64,000 nt of DNA, taken from positions 62,001 to 126,000 of the forward strand of contig JAFJTR010000065.1 of the NCBI GenBank assembly GCA_022559985.1, given 5' to 3'. The translations under genes and the position numbers were made by a program. Every line of letters begins with the position of its first letter. Position 1 is the stretch's first letter. Positions 20,183-31,714 of the stretch are shown here, in pieces. A model generated the notes under the pieces. It made no database searches. It was not told the DNA's origin and was given only the letters and a program-made list of their open reading frames with translations. The stretch comes from Parastagonospora avenae f. sp. tritici 18332-5. Taxonomy: Eukaryota > Ascomycota > Dothideomycetes > Pleosporales > Phaeosphaeriaceae.

Positions 20183-23100
20183 TCAGGCAGTCGTTATCGT
20201 AGACATGTCGAGCGAGTTACCCATGCTCTCCATAGTCTTCTCGAGCGCATCGAGATCCATCATGCCGTCACCGTAGGTAGGGAAGAGCATCATGTCGTCA
20301 TTGTCCATGGGAGGAAGTACCACACCAAGAGTCTGCATATCCGTGGAGAGTTGCATGTCCATTGGCAGAGCATTGCCATTGAAGCTCATGGCCCAGGCAT
20401 CTGGCATGTCCATATCCTTGAGATCGAGGTTGATGTGTAGGTTGTCGTTCTCCGAGATATCTGACGTACGCGTCGAAGGCGTGTCTTTTGCGGACGAGTC
20501 GGGTGTGGTCATGGGCGATGCTGGTCGAGACCGGAAAGCCCAGGCAGTGTCTTCGTCCTTGAGGTCCAGAACAGTGAATGGGCCATTAGCGTCGAGAGCA
20601 GCAAAAGTGTCCTCAAATGAATAGTCAAGCAATGTCATAGGCATCAGCGGTTGAAGCTCTTCCTCCTTCTCTGGCTCCGGTGCAGCGGCCGGCTGCTCCT
20701 TCGGAGCAGGTCTAGGCATGCTAGTAGGAGTCGCCTTCGCTTGCGCGCCTGCGTTTGGCGTTCCCACCTTAGCCATCGCCTGTGGGGTTTTGAGGAAGTT
20801 GGTCACCGGTGAGCTCTTCATCCCAGTCTGTGTGGGAACGCGCGCCATTGGCGTGGCGGCGGTTTGGACCCCAGCAGGAGTGGCGGCATTTTGCGGAGCA
20901 TTAGGTGTGTTCTCAGACTTGGTAGGATGAGCAGGGCGTGTTGCAGCAGGTGGTGCCTTTGCGGGTCGTCTCGTATTGGGATCCGCTCTCGCCTCGCCTG
21001 TCTTGGGATCAACATCCAAGTACTCCGCCATGGAATCTAGCGCGAACTGGAGTGGGTTCTCGATCTTCATGTGCATTTGACCAACGTGCGAGTCGAGCTC
21101 TCCTTGTGATTCAAAACCACGTACTGAGTATTCGCAATCCGCAACTTTGCATGGGAACATTTGTCGCTGTAGAGGGGCTTGCTTGTTGGGCGCCTGTTGT
21201 CGCGTGAACTCTGGAGAAAGACCCTTGCCTGTTCCGATACGAGGAGATGCCTTGGGTCCTGGTGTCGATGCCTGACTGACATTGTCGAGCTTTGTACGCT
21301 TCTTGTCTGGCAGCACGAGATTCGTCACGTTCTTTGCCCCATCAAAGTAGGTCGGCGCTCCGCGAGCAGCTTGATCACCCAGTGCGAAAGGCGGTCGGTC
21401 GGTCGTAGGAGCCGAGGGAGCCTTCTGTTGTCGCTGCTGCTGCTCAACAATCTTCAAGTTCGCAGCATTGAGTTGCGCCAGTGGTGCATTGGGACCTGCA
21501 GGAGCTTGAGGTTGTGTACCGTTCTGTGGTTGCTGCTGTTGCGCCATTCTGGATGTGATCTTTGTATAAAATGTTAGCACCGTACGCATGTGCGTCTTGA
21601 ACTCGTCAGCACTCATGGTGAGTTGATCATGAAGTGTGCCATCTTGGGGATCGATCTGCTGGAACAGCAGTGCGCGTGACTGAGCAATCTGTCGCACGAT
21701 TCTATCAGATCCTGCGGCCTCGTAGCAGACGTGGTACACACGCATTGCCTGCTCCAGCTTCTTTAGCTTTTCTAACTGGTCCTTGAGTGACTTCTGAAGT
21801 GACACTCTTATGGTCGGTTGCAACGGCACATTCTGTCTCGGAGGCATGGAGCTCTCAACTTCTTTGATGATCTGGGTGAGGGCCTTCATCCTGACGGGAT
21901 CATTCATCCTTGTTCTAATTTCCTCGGCGCTAAGCATGGGCTGCGAAGGTTGCTGTGCCTTGTTACCCGCTGCATTAGAAGCGTCCTGGGCTTTGAGCAG
22001 TTGAGCCCTCATCTGTTGTTGTTGCGCGGGAGTCATCTTCGAGATCTGCTCTTGAGAGAAGTTGATCCCTGTTCCAGACTTGGTCGGAACCATTGCGGGA
22101 GCTTGCGGAGCAGCATTGTTGCCAGTCGCATCCATGTTCCCATCAGCCGTCTCATCGATGGGTCGCTTCTTACTGGCGTTGGGCTGAACAGCCTGTTGTG
22201 GTTGAGGTCGCGCAGCCGGCTTCTGCTGTGGTGTTGGCTGAGCGTTTTGAGATTGTGAGGTGGGTGGTCGGTTAGGCACTTGCTGTTGGGAGGCCATGAC
22301 AGCCATTTGCTGTTGCTGTTGCCCTGCACGCTGTTGTTGAGCAGCGTGCTGCATTTGCATTTGCATTTGCTGTTGCTGTTGCTGTTGTTGTTGCTGCTGC
22401 TGCTGCTGCTGCTGTTGTTGTTGTTGGTTATGTTGCTGTTGTTGCTGTATCCTTTGATGTTGTTGCTTCTTCTGGTTCAAAATGTAGCTACGCAAGGTGT
22501 CGTCGGTGACGTTGTTTTGTTGGCCCTGCGCCTGCAGCTTCGCTCGTACGTGCATGATTTCCTGAGGCGTGACTTGGATCTGCGGCATGTTTGGCATATT
22601 CGGTTGCGGTTGTGGCGTCCGCATGGGGCCCTGTGGTGTCATCTGTTGAGCTGGGGTAGCACCAGGCATGTTGTTCTGCTGCAGGAGCTGACCAGGTCCG
22701 CCACCAGTCTGCTGTCGCATCAGGTCTTGGAAATGTAATGCTTGGAGCAGGATAAGCTTTTCCATGTTGACCCCAGGCAGCATGTTCGGGTTCTGTGTAG
22801 CCCACTGCTTGAGTTGACCCCATGTCGTAACCTCAGGAGGTATACTTGCTTTGATTTGAGCATTCAGTACATTGGGAGGGTACGGCTTCCCGTCCGTAGC
22901 GTTTATTATTCCGGGGTTGTTTCGCAGCATATTGTGAGCAGTGGCCAACCGTGCCTGTTGGTTAGGCTGCTGAGGGCGTTGACCCATGGGAGGTTGCGGT
23001 CCAGCTCCTGGACCTTGTTGTCCAATATTCAGACCTGGCCGTGGCATGTTGGGACCACCTAGCATCTGATTAGGCATTCCTGGCTGCGGCGCTTGTGGGT

Positions 23101-24781
23101 TGAAGGGTTGCCCCATTTGAGGCCCCATGAAGGGCACCATACCATTGGTCCGCCGAGCATTGTGCACATAGTTTTGCAATATTGCGCGGAATTGCTGTTC
23201 AGGGACTTTCAACAGCTGAGCCTTCACCTGGGGGTCAAGATCTTGAGGCATCATGCTCATGCGGACATGCTCCGTCAAAGGCTGGCCGGAATGCGCAACG
23301 GCATTGGCTCTCAGCTGTGCCTCTCGCAGAACAGCACCTACTTGCGGGTCATTACCTCCAGCTCGTGGTGTCATGACCGGCACGTGGTTCTGGGGCTGTT
23401 GCTGAGGAGTCGGTGGTCCTGGCTGGCCTGGAGGATGCATCGGTCTGTTTAGCATCGACATAGGAGCCGGACTACCGCTTGAGGGAGGCAAGTTCAGGCC
23501 ACCGTTAAGACCAAGCAGCTGATTGGGATTCCGTGGCTGTTGTTGCGCCTGCCGCTGTCGTTGTTGCTCCAGTTGGGCGGCTTGAGCCTGCTGTTGTGCC
23601 TGCTGTTGTTGTGCCTGTTGTTGGGCCTGGGCGACTTGCTGAGCATGTTGCTGGCGTTGTATGTTGTTCTGAAAGGCCGCCGCCTCGGCCTGACGCTGTG
23701 CTGCCATTGCGGGATTTTGCGGCTGAGGCTGTTGCCCATTTGGTCCAGGGAAGCCGTTCATCTGAGTGCCGTTCATGTTGTTGCTGGCCGGCACGACCAT
23801 GGCGCCCTGGTCTTGAACGCGCATAGCTTCGATCTGTTGGTTTGCAATTGCAGTGAAGTCAAAGTCCTGGTTGGGCTGGCGCTGGTTCATGCCAGCCTGG
23901 TTGAGCATACGGTTCTGGCCGTTGGGCTGCATTTGGTTGCCGTTGGCGCCTTGTTGCAGGTGGTTGCCGAGAGCACCTTTTCTATAGAGCAGTTCAGCGT
24001 GCTGTCGGAATCGGAAGAACAGCGGGTTGATACCGCGGGCGATGAGTTGCTGCTTCTTGTCCTCGGGCCAACCCTGAACGTCTTGCTGGAAGCGTTGGCG
24101 GACGTCGTCTTTGCAGGAGTCCATGAGTCGTTTGGCGAACTGGTTGACGATCAAGTCTTCCTGGCGGGTCTGTTGGGCCTGTTGCATGTTTGGTTGCTGT
24201 GGATTCTGCCCTTGGTTGAGATTGGCCTGGGTCCCAGGGTTCATGCCCATCTGCGACTGCGTCTGCCCCATGGGGACGGGCGATATCTGCATGGGCCGTT
24301 GGAGCTGGGCATTTGGAAAGGCGGGATTGAACTGTTGCGGCGTGCCCTGTCTCGGGTTCTGGGCACCAGGCTGGCCCATCATGCCCATCTGGGCGGGGTT
24401 CATCGCGTTCATGGGGTTCATCTGGCCCCCCAGGGTGCCCTGCTGCATGCGCTGCTGGCGTGCCTGGGTCATCATCATGAGCTTCTGCTTAATGTTGGTG
24501 ACGTATTGGTCCTTGCTCTGGGCGGCCAGGAATGTTTGCGTCTCAAAGTTGACCGAGGCACGCATGGCCTCCATCTCTCCAACCTCGGGCTTCAGCAGGC
24601 GGTACTGGCTGTAGAACTGCTGGCCGAGCTGGGCGCGCTCTTCTGGCGGCACCTGCTGCTGCCAGCCCGGGGGCACCTTTCCCTGCTGCAGCTGGCCGCG
24701 GTAGTGTGCAATGAACTGAGCGGCGCCGGCCTGGGCCCGCGCGCCGCCCATGGCGTTCTGCTGGAAGTTGGGGTTGTTCAT
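20183..24781 (-). CDS. MED15: Mediator tail subunit 15 (Gal11-like), glutamine-rich
   Basis: Nuclear coactivator in the Mediator tail that binds activators. One uninterrupted frame of 1532 aa. The N-terminal 95 residues fit the fungal KIX-like domain (GWQQQVPPEERAQLGQQFY, YRLLKPEVGEMEAMRASVNFE). A helical block at about 215-270 follows. A very long Gln/Asn/Pro/Met-rich region contains a poly-Gln run at about 780-812. The central Med15 block is at about 955-1080 (RMNDPVRMKALTQIIKEVES to MRTVLTFYTKITSRM). Near 1210-1237 lies a C2H2-like unit (CKVADCEYSV...ELDSHVGQMH). The acidic C-terminus is rich in Asp, Met and Leu. The assignment rests on the KIX-like start and the central block. The complementary strand carries long Leu-rich frames that are shadows of CAG codons. 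Confidence 0.83.
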   Translation of the reverse strand: MNNPNFQQNAMGGARAQAGAAQFIAHYRGQLQQGKVPPGWQQQVPPEERAQLGQQFYSQYRLLKPEVGEMEAMRASVNFETQTFLAAQSKDQYVTNIKQKLMMMTQARQQRMQQGTLGGQMNPMNAMNPAQMGMMGQPGAQNPRQGTPQQFNPAFPNAQLQRPMQISPVPMGQTQSQMGMNPGTQANLNQGQNPQQPNMQQAQQTRQEDLIVNQFAKRLMDSCKDDVRQRFQQDVQGWPEDKKQQLIARGINPLFFRFRQHAELLYRKGALGNHLQQGANGNQMQPNGQNRMLNQAGMNQRQPNQDFDFTAIANQQIEAMRVQDQGAMVVPASNNMNGTQMNGFPGPNGQQPQPQNPAMAAQRQAEAAAFQNNIQRQQHAQQVAQAQQQAQQQQAQQQAQAAQLEQQRQRQAQQQPRNPNQLLGLNGGLNLPPSSGSPAPMSMLNRPMHPPGQPGPPTPQQQPQNHVPVMTPRAGGNDPQVGAVLREAQLRANAVAHSGQPLTEHVRMSMMPQDLDPQVKAQLLKVPEQQFRAILQNYVHNARRTNGMVPFMGPQMGQPFNPQAPQPGMPNQMLGGPNMPRPGLNIGQQGPGAGPQPPMGQRPQQPNQQARLATAHNMLRNNPGIINATDGKPYPPNVLNAQIKASIPPEVTTWGQLKQWATQNPNMLPGVNMEKLILLQALHFQDLMRQQTGGGPGQLLQQNNMPGATPAQQMTPQGPMRTPQPQPNMPNMPQIQVTPQEIMHVRAKLQAQGQQNNVTDDTLRSYILNQKKQQHQRIQQQQQHNQQQQQQQQQQQQQQQQQQQQMQMQMQHAAQQQRAGQQQQQMAVMASQQQVPNRPPTSQSQNAQPTPQQKPAARPQPQQAVQPNASKKRPIDETADGNMDATGNNAAPQAPAMVPTKSGTGINFSQEQISKMTPAQQQQMRAQLLKAQDASNAAGNKAQQPSQPMLSAEEIRTRMNDPVRMKALTQIIKEVESSMPPRQNVPLQPTIRVSLQKSLKDQLEKLKKLEQAMRVYHVCYEAAGSDRIVRQIAQSRALLFQQIDPQDGTLHDQLTMSADEFKTHMRTVLTFYTKITSRMAQQQQPQNGTQPQAPAGPNAPLAQLNAANLKIVEQQQRQQKAPSAPTTDRPPFALGDQAARGAPTYFDGAKNVTNLVLPDKKRTKLDNVSQASTPGPKASPRIGTGKGLSPEFTRQQAPNKQAPLQRQMFPCKVADCEYSVRGFESQGELDSHVGQMHMKIENPLQFALDSMAEYLDVDPKTGEARADPNTRRPAKAPPAATRPAHPTKSENTPNAPQNAATPAGVQTAATPMARVPTQTGMKSSPVTNFLKTPQAMAKVGTPNAGAQAKATPTSMPRPAPKEQPAAAPEPEKEEELQPLMPMTLLDYSFEDTFAALDANGPFTVLDLKDEDTAWAFRSRPASPMTTPDSSAKDTPSTRTSDISENDNLHINLDLKDMDMPDAWAMSFNGNALPMDMQLSTDMQTLGVVLPPMDNDDMMLFPTYGDGMMDLDALEKTMESMGNSLDMSTITTA
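22340..22470 (-). repeat. CAG/CAA tract encoding poly-Gln in MED15
   Basis: On the plus strand this appears as ctg/ttg triplets. About 20 consecutive Gln codons mix CAG and CAA, flanked by interrupted Q runs and a Q-M-Q-M segment. Length polymorphism between strains is likely. Confidence 0.85.
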
Positions 24782-27700
24782 GGTCAGTAGGTGGGCGTGA
24801 CGCAGACACGTCTATGCGCGGCAGAGTCGAGGACGCGCGAACGGTGAAGGGGAGCGGGAGCGGTCGAAGCCGCGGGTGCAGAGAGGTGCGCACCACTCAT
24901 GCAGGCTCGAGGGTCGAGGCGGAGGGGGGCAGCGGCGCGGTGGTTTCGTGCTGGAGGCGCGGCAGGCGGTGGTGGGCGAGCGATGCGATGCGGTGCGCTG
25001 GACCGCTTGCGGCGGATGGCGGAACGAGCAGCAGGAATGGCGGGCGTCTGCGTGCAGTGAGTCGGTTCTCGCAGGTCGACCGCGGGGAGCAGCGTCGAGT
25101 CGTACGAGGAGAGGGTGCGAGGATGGTGTGTATGGGCGGAGAGTGCGTGGGAGTGAGGCGTGAAGAGGGACACGCTCGCTGCTGCGTTGTGGATTGCTTG
25201 GGAGAGATGGCTTGTCGGTGAACTAAGGTAGGCGCAGGCGGGACCCTGTACCTAACAAGGATCGCGACTTCCTAACAGGGATCCGTGGACTAGGCGTCTG
25301 CAAGTCTGCTCCAAGTCCGCGCAGCTCGAGCAACTGCAGTCAGCCCGGGAACGACGGAGAGAGAGGGTAGAATTCCACGTAGTTCACAGTGAGGAGACAG
25401 TGAAGCCAGCGGAGCGTGAAGAGACTGGGGCAGGCTTTGTTCGCAAACACGCCCGCTGACGCTGCAAAGGACGAGACGGCTGAGCGAGAGTTGCCCCGTC
25501 GGGTTGGTGTCACAGGTCGACGTGTGTATGGACATCAGAGCAGCGACTGGCTGATGTTCCGCACATGTGCTCCGGCCCTTTGTCTACTCATCTCGCTCCC
25601 ATAGTGTGCCCTCTTGCGGCTCGCCGCCATGCTGCTCTGGAGTCTGCATTCTGGCGTCTCGCATTCTGCGGCAGCGTTCAAGCAGTTTCATCCCGCAACC
25701 AAACGCCCATCAAAAGCGCAAAAAGCACCTCGACGCCGCGCGCCCAGATCATCCGCACCCTGGCCAGCATGGCGACGTCGCACGCCCCTTTGGCTGTCCT
25801 CTGTGCCCGTCCTGCGAGGACCTGCACGAGTTTGTCCACCGACTGATCACGCAGACAGCCTCTCCACCGCAAGCTGTCGACGCTTTCGTCGAAGCGCCAG
25901 GGTGTGGCGCGTCGCACCAATTTCGTCTTGGGACCGCTGGCTGTGTCTGATCTACCACATACTCACGCCTGTCGTTCTGGCCACCACCCAGCGCCCACCA
26001 GATCATCGCTGCGCAATGCGCCAGCGGCATAGCTACCGCGTGCGGCGCTGTCAAATTGCAGGCTCTCGCACTGGCGCCCGCTGATTTCGGGGGTGCAGAC
26101 TCAGGGTAAAATGCCCGCTCAATGCTGCCATAGCCCATCTCGGAAGCATCACGCTACTCAGTCCAACGGATGCTAGCCTGAGCTAGTCCCTCCCTCCATG
26201 GCGCCGGCCGCCGAACGACGAGGGACGAACTACATGTCTAAACTATCGTCCCTCTCCCATCATCGCGCCACCATCTTACAAGCTGCTTTTTATCCACCTC
26301 TCTCAGTCCCGTCTAGGCCCTGCCCTCTTCTCTTTCATTGTTCTCTGCCTTCTTGTCCCTTTGCATGCTATGCACCGTAATTTGCAACATGTCGATCATC
26401 CTTGGCGCTTATCATTTCCCGCCAACTTCCCTGCGGCAATCGTTCCTGAAAATCGTCCGCCAATTGGGCCAAAGATTGACACGTACTCTGGCCGCGCCAC
26501 CGCTTGCTGCACGATGATGCTGCCTCACTGGCACTCGTTGCAACAAGCAAAACATTCCAGCATCATCCCCTCGACTTCGCCGCCATCTTGCACCTTTTCT
26601 GCTTGTTGTTCTCATGCAACAAGACAAACGTTGGCAAGTGTCTTAAACGGTTTCGCATAGCGTCGCTGAGACAAACTTTCGCGGCCACTCACCCGCATAT
26701 ACTTCTTGCGCGCTTAACCATCTGCTGATCGCATCGACTACTGAAGTCTCCCAGGACTTGACTTTTCATCTGACACTCAGCCTGAATATTGCAGGTCTCG
26801 CTTGCGCCATGTCCTCTTAGGCCGGGTTTGTCACGACGAGATGCGATTGCGCGTCTACATCCGGCACCACTGTTTCGATATCCGTTGCGACATTTGGCAA
26901 GCGAGCTCCATAGCGACGAGCTGCCTAAATATGTTTCGGTACCTCTTGCATGCAACATGCGTAAGCTGCAGCTATAATGCGACCTTTATGCCTTTCGCTA
27001 AAGGTTCAATGCGGGGAAGGGACCTCTTGGGCATCGTGCTTAGAGTTTTCTGTCATCTTTTCAGATGCAGGCTCGCGGCCAGAAAGATGTGGCTGCCACA
27101 TGGCCTCCTGTACCTCGCATGCGTCTGACTGCATCAACACTTCACGTGTTATCTGCCAGGCATTGTGATGTTTCGTGCCTCTCTTGTTTCATTGCATACA
27201 AATTACTGGAGTGTATATAGGACGCCACTCTTAGCATACAAACGGTTCACCCCGTCACCAATCAAGAAACAGCCGGGAAGCATCATGACATGTCAGTATT
27301 TAGTCTACTAGAATGTATCTGGAGGCATCAATGCAGGACACACATGGTTGCGAAGGGTTGCAGACACTCGATCACCCAGATCAGCGCACACAGGAACCCA
27401 TGGTCCATGAACAACATTTCGTCCGACAGACGCCCAATCACAACATTCAGGAACCACAACGCACTATTGAACCCCCCTCCACGTCACGATCCACGTGGAC
27501 CCTCAAAACTCACGCGCATCACCACCAAGGTCGCGTACCCATTCAGCCTCGGCCCAACCATGACTCGAACCACACAGCGGATCGATCTTGCACCAATAAC
27601 AACAAAAGCAAAAAGCAGCTCTATCAGATACACAGATTCGATAACCAACACGGGTGGAAACCCAAATCCTGGAAGGGCCGATCGGTAGGCCCGAGAGCCG

Positions 27701-29360
27701 AGCGGACCTAATATTGGATCACGTCGGCGGTGTTGCTGTGAACGGCGACTACTCTGACGGCATGCATGTTGCACAGGCTGATTTATACCAATGTTCAAGG
27801 TTGGTTGTGTTTCGAGGAGAGGTGAGGGGAAACGCGGTGAGGGTACTGGATGATGTGAGGTCAAATCGCAGGCAGCGCGAAAGTAGATTTTCCCTGTGTA
27901 ATCTGCTACTATTGCCCGACCATTACATACAGCGCGGCAGGGATGAGGGAAATGTCAGAGACGTTGAGGCGTCATTTGCATTCAATTTGCGTGATTATCA
28001 ATCAAAATAGCACTAGAGCAATGCAGATATAGACTTGTCTCTAATAGCACGAGCACCCCACATCTGCCTTGGAATATTGGGTGGATCGATACAATATACG
28101 CACACGCAGTGTAGCTGGCAGTGCATTCAATCCACTTACAAAACCACAAATGCAGCTGTTTGTCAACTAATTATCTTGTTTGTGACTTGACCTCGACTAG
28201 CTGCATCTATGACTGGCAAGCCTAAAACGATCAAACGCCGTCTTCCTCGCACTACTTAATCTACAACCTACCATTTATTGCTGAGTACGTTTCACCTTCA
28301 ATTCGAATCAACCCAGTGTGCTCGTATCAAAACGACATCGCACAACATGACCATGCCCATCCTAGGCATAATCATCAAACTCACGCTTTGATCAAATTAC
28401 GTAGCAAAGTCTACTACTCTCCAATCTATACATTGAGACAGGCACACACCCACTCTCCTACCAACTATGTAAAGATTATGGTTCCAAGTACATTTAGTCG
28501 GGGAACTCGACACGAAGGCCAGTTTAGTTCTTCAAACGACTGATGCTATAAAGGATTCTTTGAATGAATCAAAGCACATGGGCAGGCAACGACCAATTTC
28601 ACGCGCACTTACTTGCGTGGCCTTGGAGGCCTTCAGTGAGGAAACTAACAAGACTGACACTGGAAGAGTACGGCACGACGTAACGAGACGCATAGCAGAC
28701 TCGAACGATGTCGGTTCTAGGTGCGCATGAGCTTAGGAACAATGAAGACGGATAAGAGTGACAGGTGTTGAAAGGGGTTATGTTACGGCAGCACGGCGGG
28801 AATTGAAACTAGGCCATGGCCATTCTCAGACCGATAGAGTGGAATTAGTTTGCACATAAATCGGGCTCTGTTATCAATTCATGTAGCTAGGAGCGAACAG
28901 ACGTCGGGAAGTTTAATAGTGAAACTAATCTCTATTGTATGGAGGCAAGTGTTTCCGTGCAAAACTGGCTCGTGGGAGCTGAAATGAGCATGCTACTGAA
29001 GTTGAGCAATCGGGTGTCAAGTCTGAAGAAAAACGGCATGTCGCCGGATATCGGATATCATCCTAGGCCACCGTTGGCTTTCCAACCTATACCTTGGTCC
29101 GTGAGAATAAGAGACAGCTATTTCCATCCATATTCGTGTCGTCCTGGGTGATATCGAAACATATTGCAAACGTAAAGAAATGCATAGACCTGGTAAGAGA
29201 TAGAAAGTGAACAGACGTAGCGATGTTGAACTTGGTTGACTGGCTTGATTCGGTATGCTGTCGAGGGATCCACTCCACATATGATACATTTGGTCCTCAA
29301 TCCGAGCCTATCCCCATGCTTCCAGAACAAAGGAAATCTTGATTTGGGGGTTCTAGTCGC
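24782..29360. other. 4.6 kb stretch without a supported gene
   Basis: This begins with the MED15 promoter and ends near the COX9 stop. Frames worth noting are 25567-25950 (+), which contains HQKRKKHLDAARPDHPHPGQ and a CPLCPSC cluster, and 27484-27864 (-), with one hydrophobic segment. Neither has a recognisable family or clear exons. Base composition is not strongly AT-skewed, so this does not look like an RIP-eroded repeat. It may hold long leaders, non-coding RNA or lineage-specific genes. Confidence 0.4.
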
Positions 29361-29793
29361 CTATTTCTGGCCGAGGGTAGCAGCACGGTCGTCCTCGAGC
29401 TTCTGGTAGAATGCGTCACGATGACGGACGGCGGGGACGTGGTAGCCTTTGAGGTGTAAGTCGAGGGCTCTCATCCATGAGTGCACGAAGATGCGTTTCT
29501 CGTGCTGCAATGTCGTTCACGTACCGTACCACCAGCCGTAGCCGGCGACCAGACCAAGTCCTATGAATCATTGTCAGCATAGCTCCCTGACATGCGCGTA
29601 TGAGCCATGAGCTCCGGCAAAATGCTCGTGACATCACAGGATCCAAATGAGGAGAGCCACATACCCGTAGCGACGGAAAGGTCGAGCACGATTTGTCGGC
29701 GGAGCATCTGTGATCCAATGATTAGCCCCGTTCGCACACCTATCCAAGGCACCCAATGGCTGCACATACGCCGGTGATCGGTTTGATAGGCAT
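29361..29793 (-). CDS. COX9: Cytochrome c oxidase subunit VIIa (COX9)
   Basis: Small inner-membrane subunit of respiratory complex IV. Four tiny exons (29793-29770, 29707-29665, 29560-29525, 29446-29361) give 62 aa in consistent phase. The protein begins MPIKPITGMLRRQIVLDLSV, has one transmembrane helix (LDLSVATGLGLVAGYGWWYG), and continues YHVPAVRHRDAFYQKLEDDR, the family signature. The exons are so short that no single frame reveals the gene. Introns are 62, 104 and 78 nt. It is divergent from TAF8, with about 400 bp between start codons. Confidence 0.93.
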
Positions 29794-30190
29794 GGTGAGA
29801 TATCGGTCGGGGGAGTGGAGAGTTTCAGGGCGCGATTGCGGGTGTGGATGCTGGTGAAGGTCGTCGTCGGTTGAACTGAGGGTTGACGTGCGATCGAGTG
29901 GAGTGACTTTGGCTCCGCCAAGATCTGGCCCGTGCACCTGCGCTGCGCTTTGGAGCTGCGAGCTCAAAGACAACCACCATATCCGTGTGAAAGGAGATAC
30001 GATACCGTCGCCACCCCGAGCCTCCGCCGAACTCCGCGCGCCCTTATCGCAAGAGCGCTATTCCGCAGTCACCGCAAATCGCTCACCCACGACAATCTCT
30101 CACCTAAACGCGCCGACTCTCGACCACACTCTCGCGTGCCCAGCCCACCACCTACGACGTCCCCACTCGTTAGACGACACCGAAAAGCTT
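29794..30190. other. COX9/TAF8 bidirectional promoter region
   Basis: Spacer between two divergent starts. An open plus-strand frame runs through it into TAF8, so a longer TAF8 N-terminus cannot be excluded by sequence alone. Confidence 0.4.
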
Positions 30191-31309
30191 ATGCCAGGCA
30201 TCATCAATTCCCCCCTCAGCGACAGCAGCGTGGGTGCAGTCGCAGGCATGAAGAGGGTACACGATGCGGACAGCGTGCCGACGTACGGGGCGCCGCACCC
30301 CAAGAAGCAGAAGGTCAAACACCAACTGCGCTACACGCAGCCCATCCAGCATATCGCAGACCCCATCAGCGCAGAAATTGGCGATTTCGGCGACAGCAAG
30401 GAGTTCTTCCACCAACAGTTGCGCCGCTCAGTGGCGATTCAATGCAAGGCCCAGGGTTTCGATAGCGCGTCACCGGAAGCATTGGAGGAGTTCACGGGCC
30501 TAGTTGATTCCTGTATGGCATCACCTTTGCGCAAAATGCGCAATGGCGCAGGCTATATCGGTACCCCGAGCTAATCTAGCATAGACATGACCAAATTCCT
30601 ATCACAAGTACAGAAGTCCATGAGCAGCGCGCGGCGCACCGAAACGGTACCCCACGACTGGGTATATGCCCTCGTATCATCCGGTCTGCGCGGATCAGGA
30701 CCACTCGAATCGCACCTTGACACGGGCGACGTCCCACCTTCATTACTACAACCACATTTTGAACCACCTGCGCCTCCTGAAGCACCGCCGCCAGACACCG
30801 AGTCCCTACTAGGTCCTGGGCTATCTGGCAAAGCGGACAAAGACGCGCGCCCCTACATTCCATCACATTTCCCGCCATTCCCATCACGGCATACTTACAA
30901 GTCAACACCCGTTTTCACCGAGCGCGAGAATGATCCGCGTAAGATCCGAGAGAAGGCGACAGAGGAGGGCATACTGGCCGAACAGAGTCTAAGAAAGCTC
31001 ATGGCTGCACAGAAGGCCGGTATCCAGAAACGGAACGCTGGGAAGCGCAAACGAAGCGCACGTATGAAAAAGAGCGACAAACTTTGGCAGGCAGCCATGA
31101 CAGACCTGCTCGCAGAAGAGAAGCAGAACGACAAAGAAGAGGAGAGACAGCGCGCCATGGATGCAGATGAAGAGCCTGACTGGGATGCGCCAATGAAGGT
31201 GCGACCGCGACAGGCCCCGGTTACGGTTGATCGGAATGTCAACCTGGAAGAAGGCGTACACGTGAATTACGAGCAGCGTTTCTGGCGCAAATCTGCTAGG
31301 GGCGGTTAG
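30191..31309 (+). CDS. TAF8: TFIID subunit 8 (TAF8)
   Basis: Subunit of the general transcription factor TFIID, where it pairs with TAF10 through a histone fold. Two exons (30191-30512, 30585-31309) give 348 aa. The acceptor is the second AG of the acceptor region (CATAG), because the first would create a stop. The join restores LVDSYMTKFLSQVQKSMSSA, the third helix of the Bromo_TP histone-fold domain (about residues 55-140). The C-terminal TAF8 domain follows (FPPFPSRHTYKSTPVFTERE, DPRKIREKATEE). A Lys/Arg-rich helix near 260-290 may act as a nuclear localisation signal. The start is the Met that opens MPGIINSPLSD; a second Met 20 codons on (MKRVHDADSVP) is equally plausible. Confidence 0.88.
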
Positions 31310-31714
31310 AAAAAGCTCTACATCGCTGAGCGACCTTGAAAAGTTGATCTTGAAGAGTTATTGTAAAGTCTTTTTGGGAAGCGCGGAGTTTTGGAGTTTT
31401 GAACGTCTGCCTAAGCACGCGTCGGTTTTTGGAGCATTTGCCGGACGTTCAAGTATTCGCCTTTAAGAAACTTGTACAACAGCTGTCTCAGTCATTTTTT
31501 TTGCGAGGAGGACGTAATGAGATAGGTCGATGGTCTGACAATGAATGATCGCTACAATATTCACATTCTATGTCTACACTTGCCGTACATGTCTCACCCA
31601 TGTGACGTCTTTTCAATTACCCGAAAATCAAGCTGCACTCTTGTCTTGCTTCGCTTTCCATCCCTCCCAAGCCGTCGTCTCAACGCTTAATCCGCCCTCA
31701 CATCTGTCGTCACG
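31310..31714. other. Convergent 3' region of TAF8 and SOM1
   Basis: Holds the two 3' UTRs. No gene is seen. Confidence 0.4.

Noticed and set aside
23540..24790. 416-codon Leu-rich plus-strand frame
   Set aside because: Antisense of the glutamine-rich MED15 sequence, in which CAG codons read as CTG (Leu).
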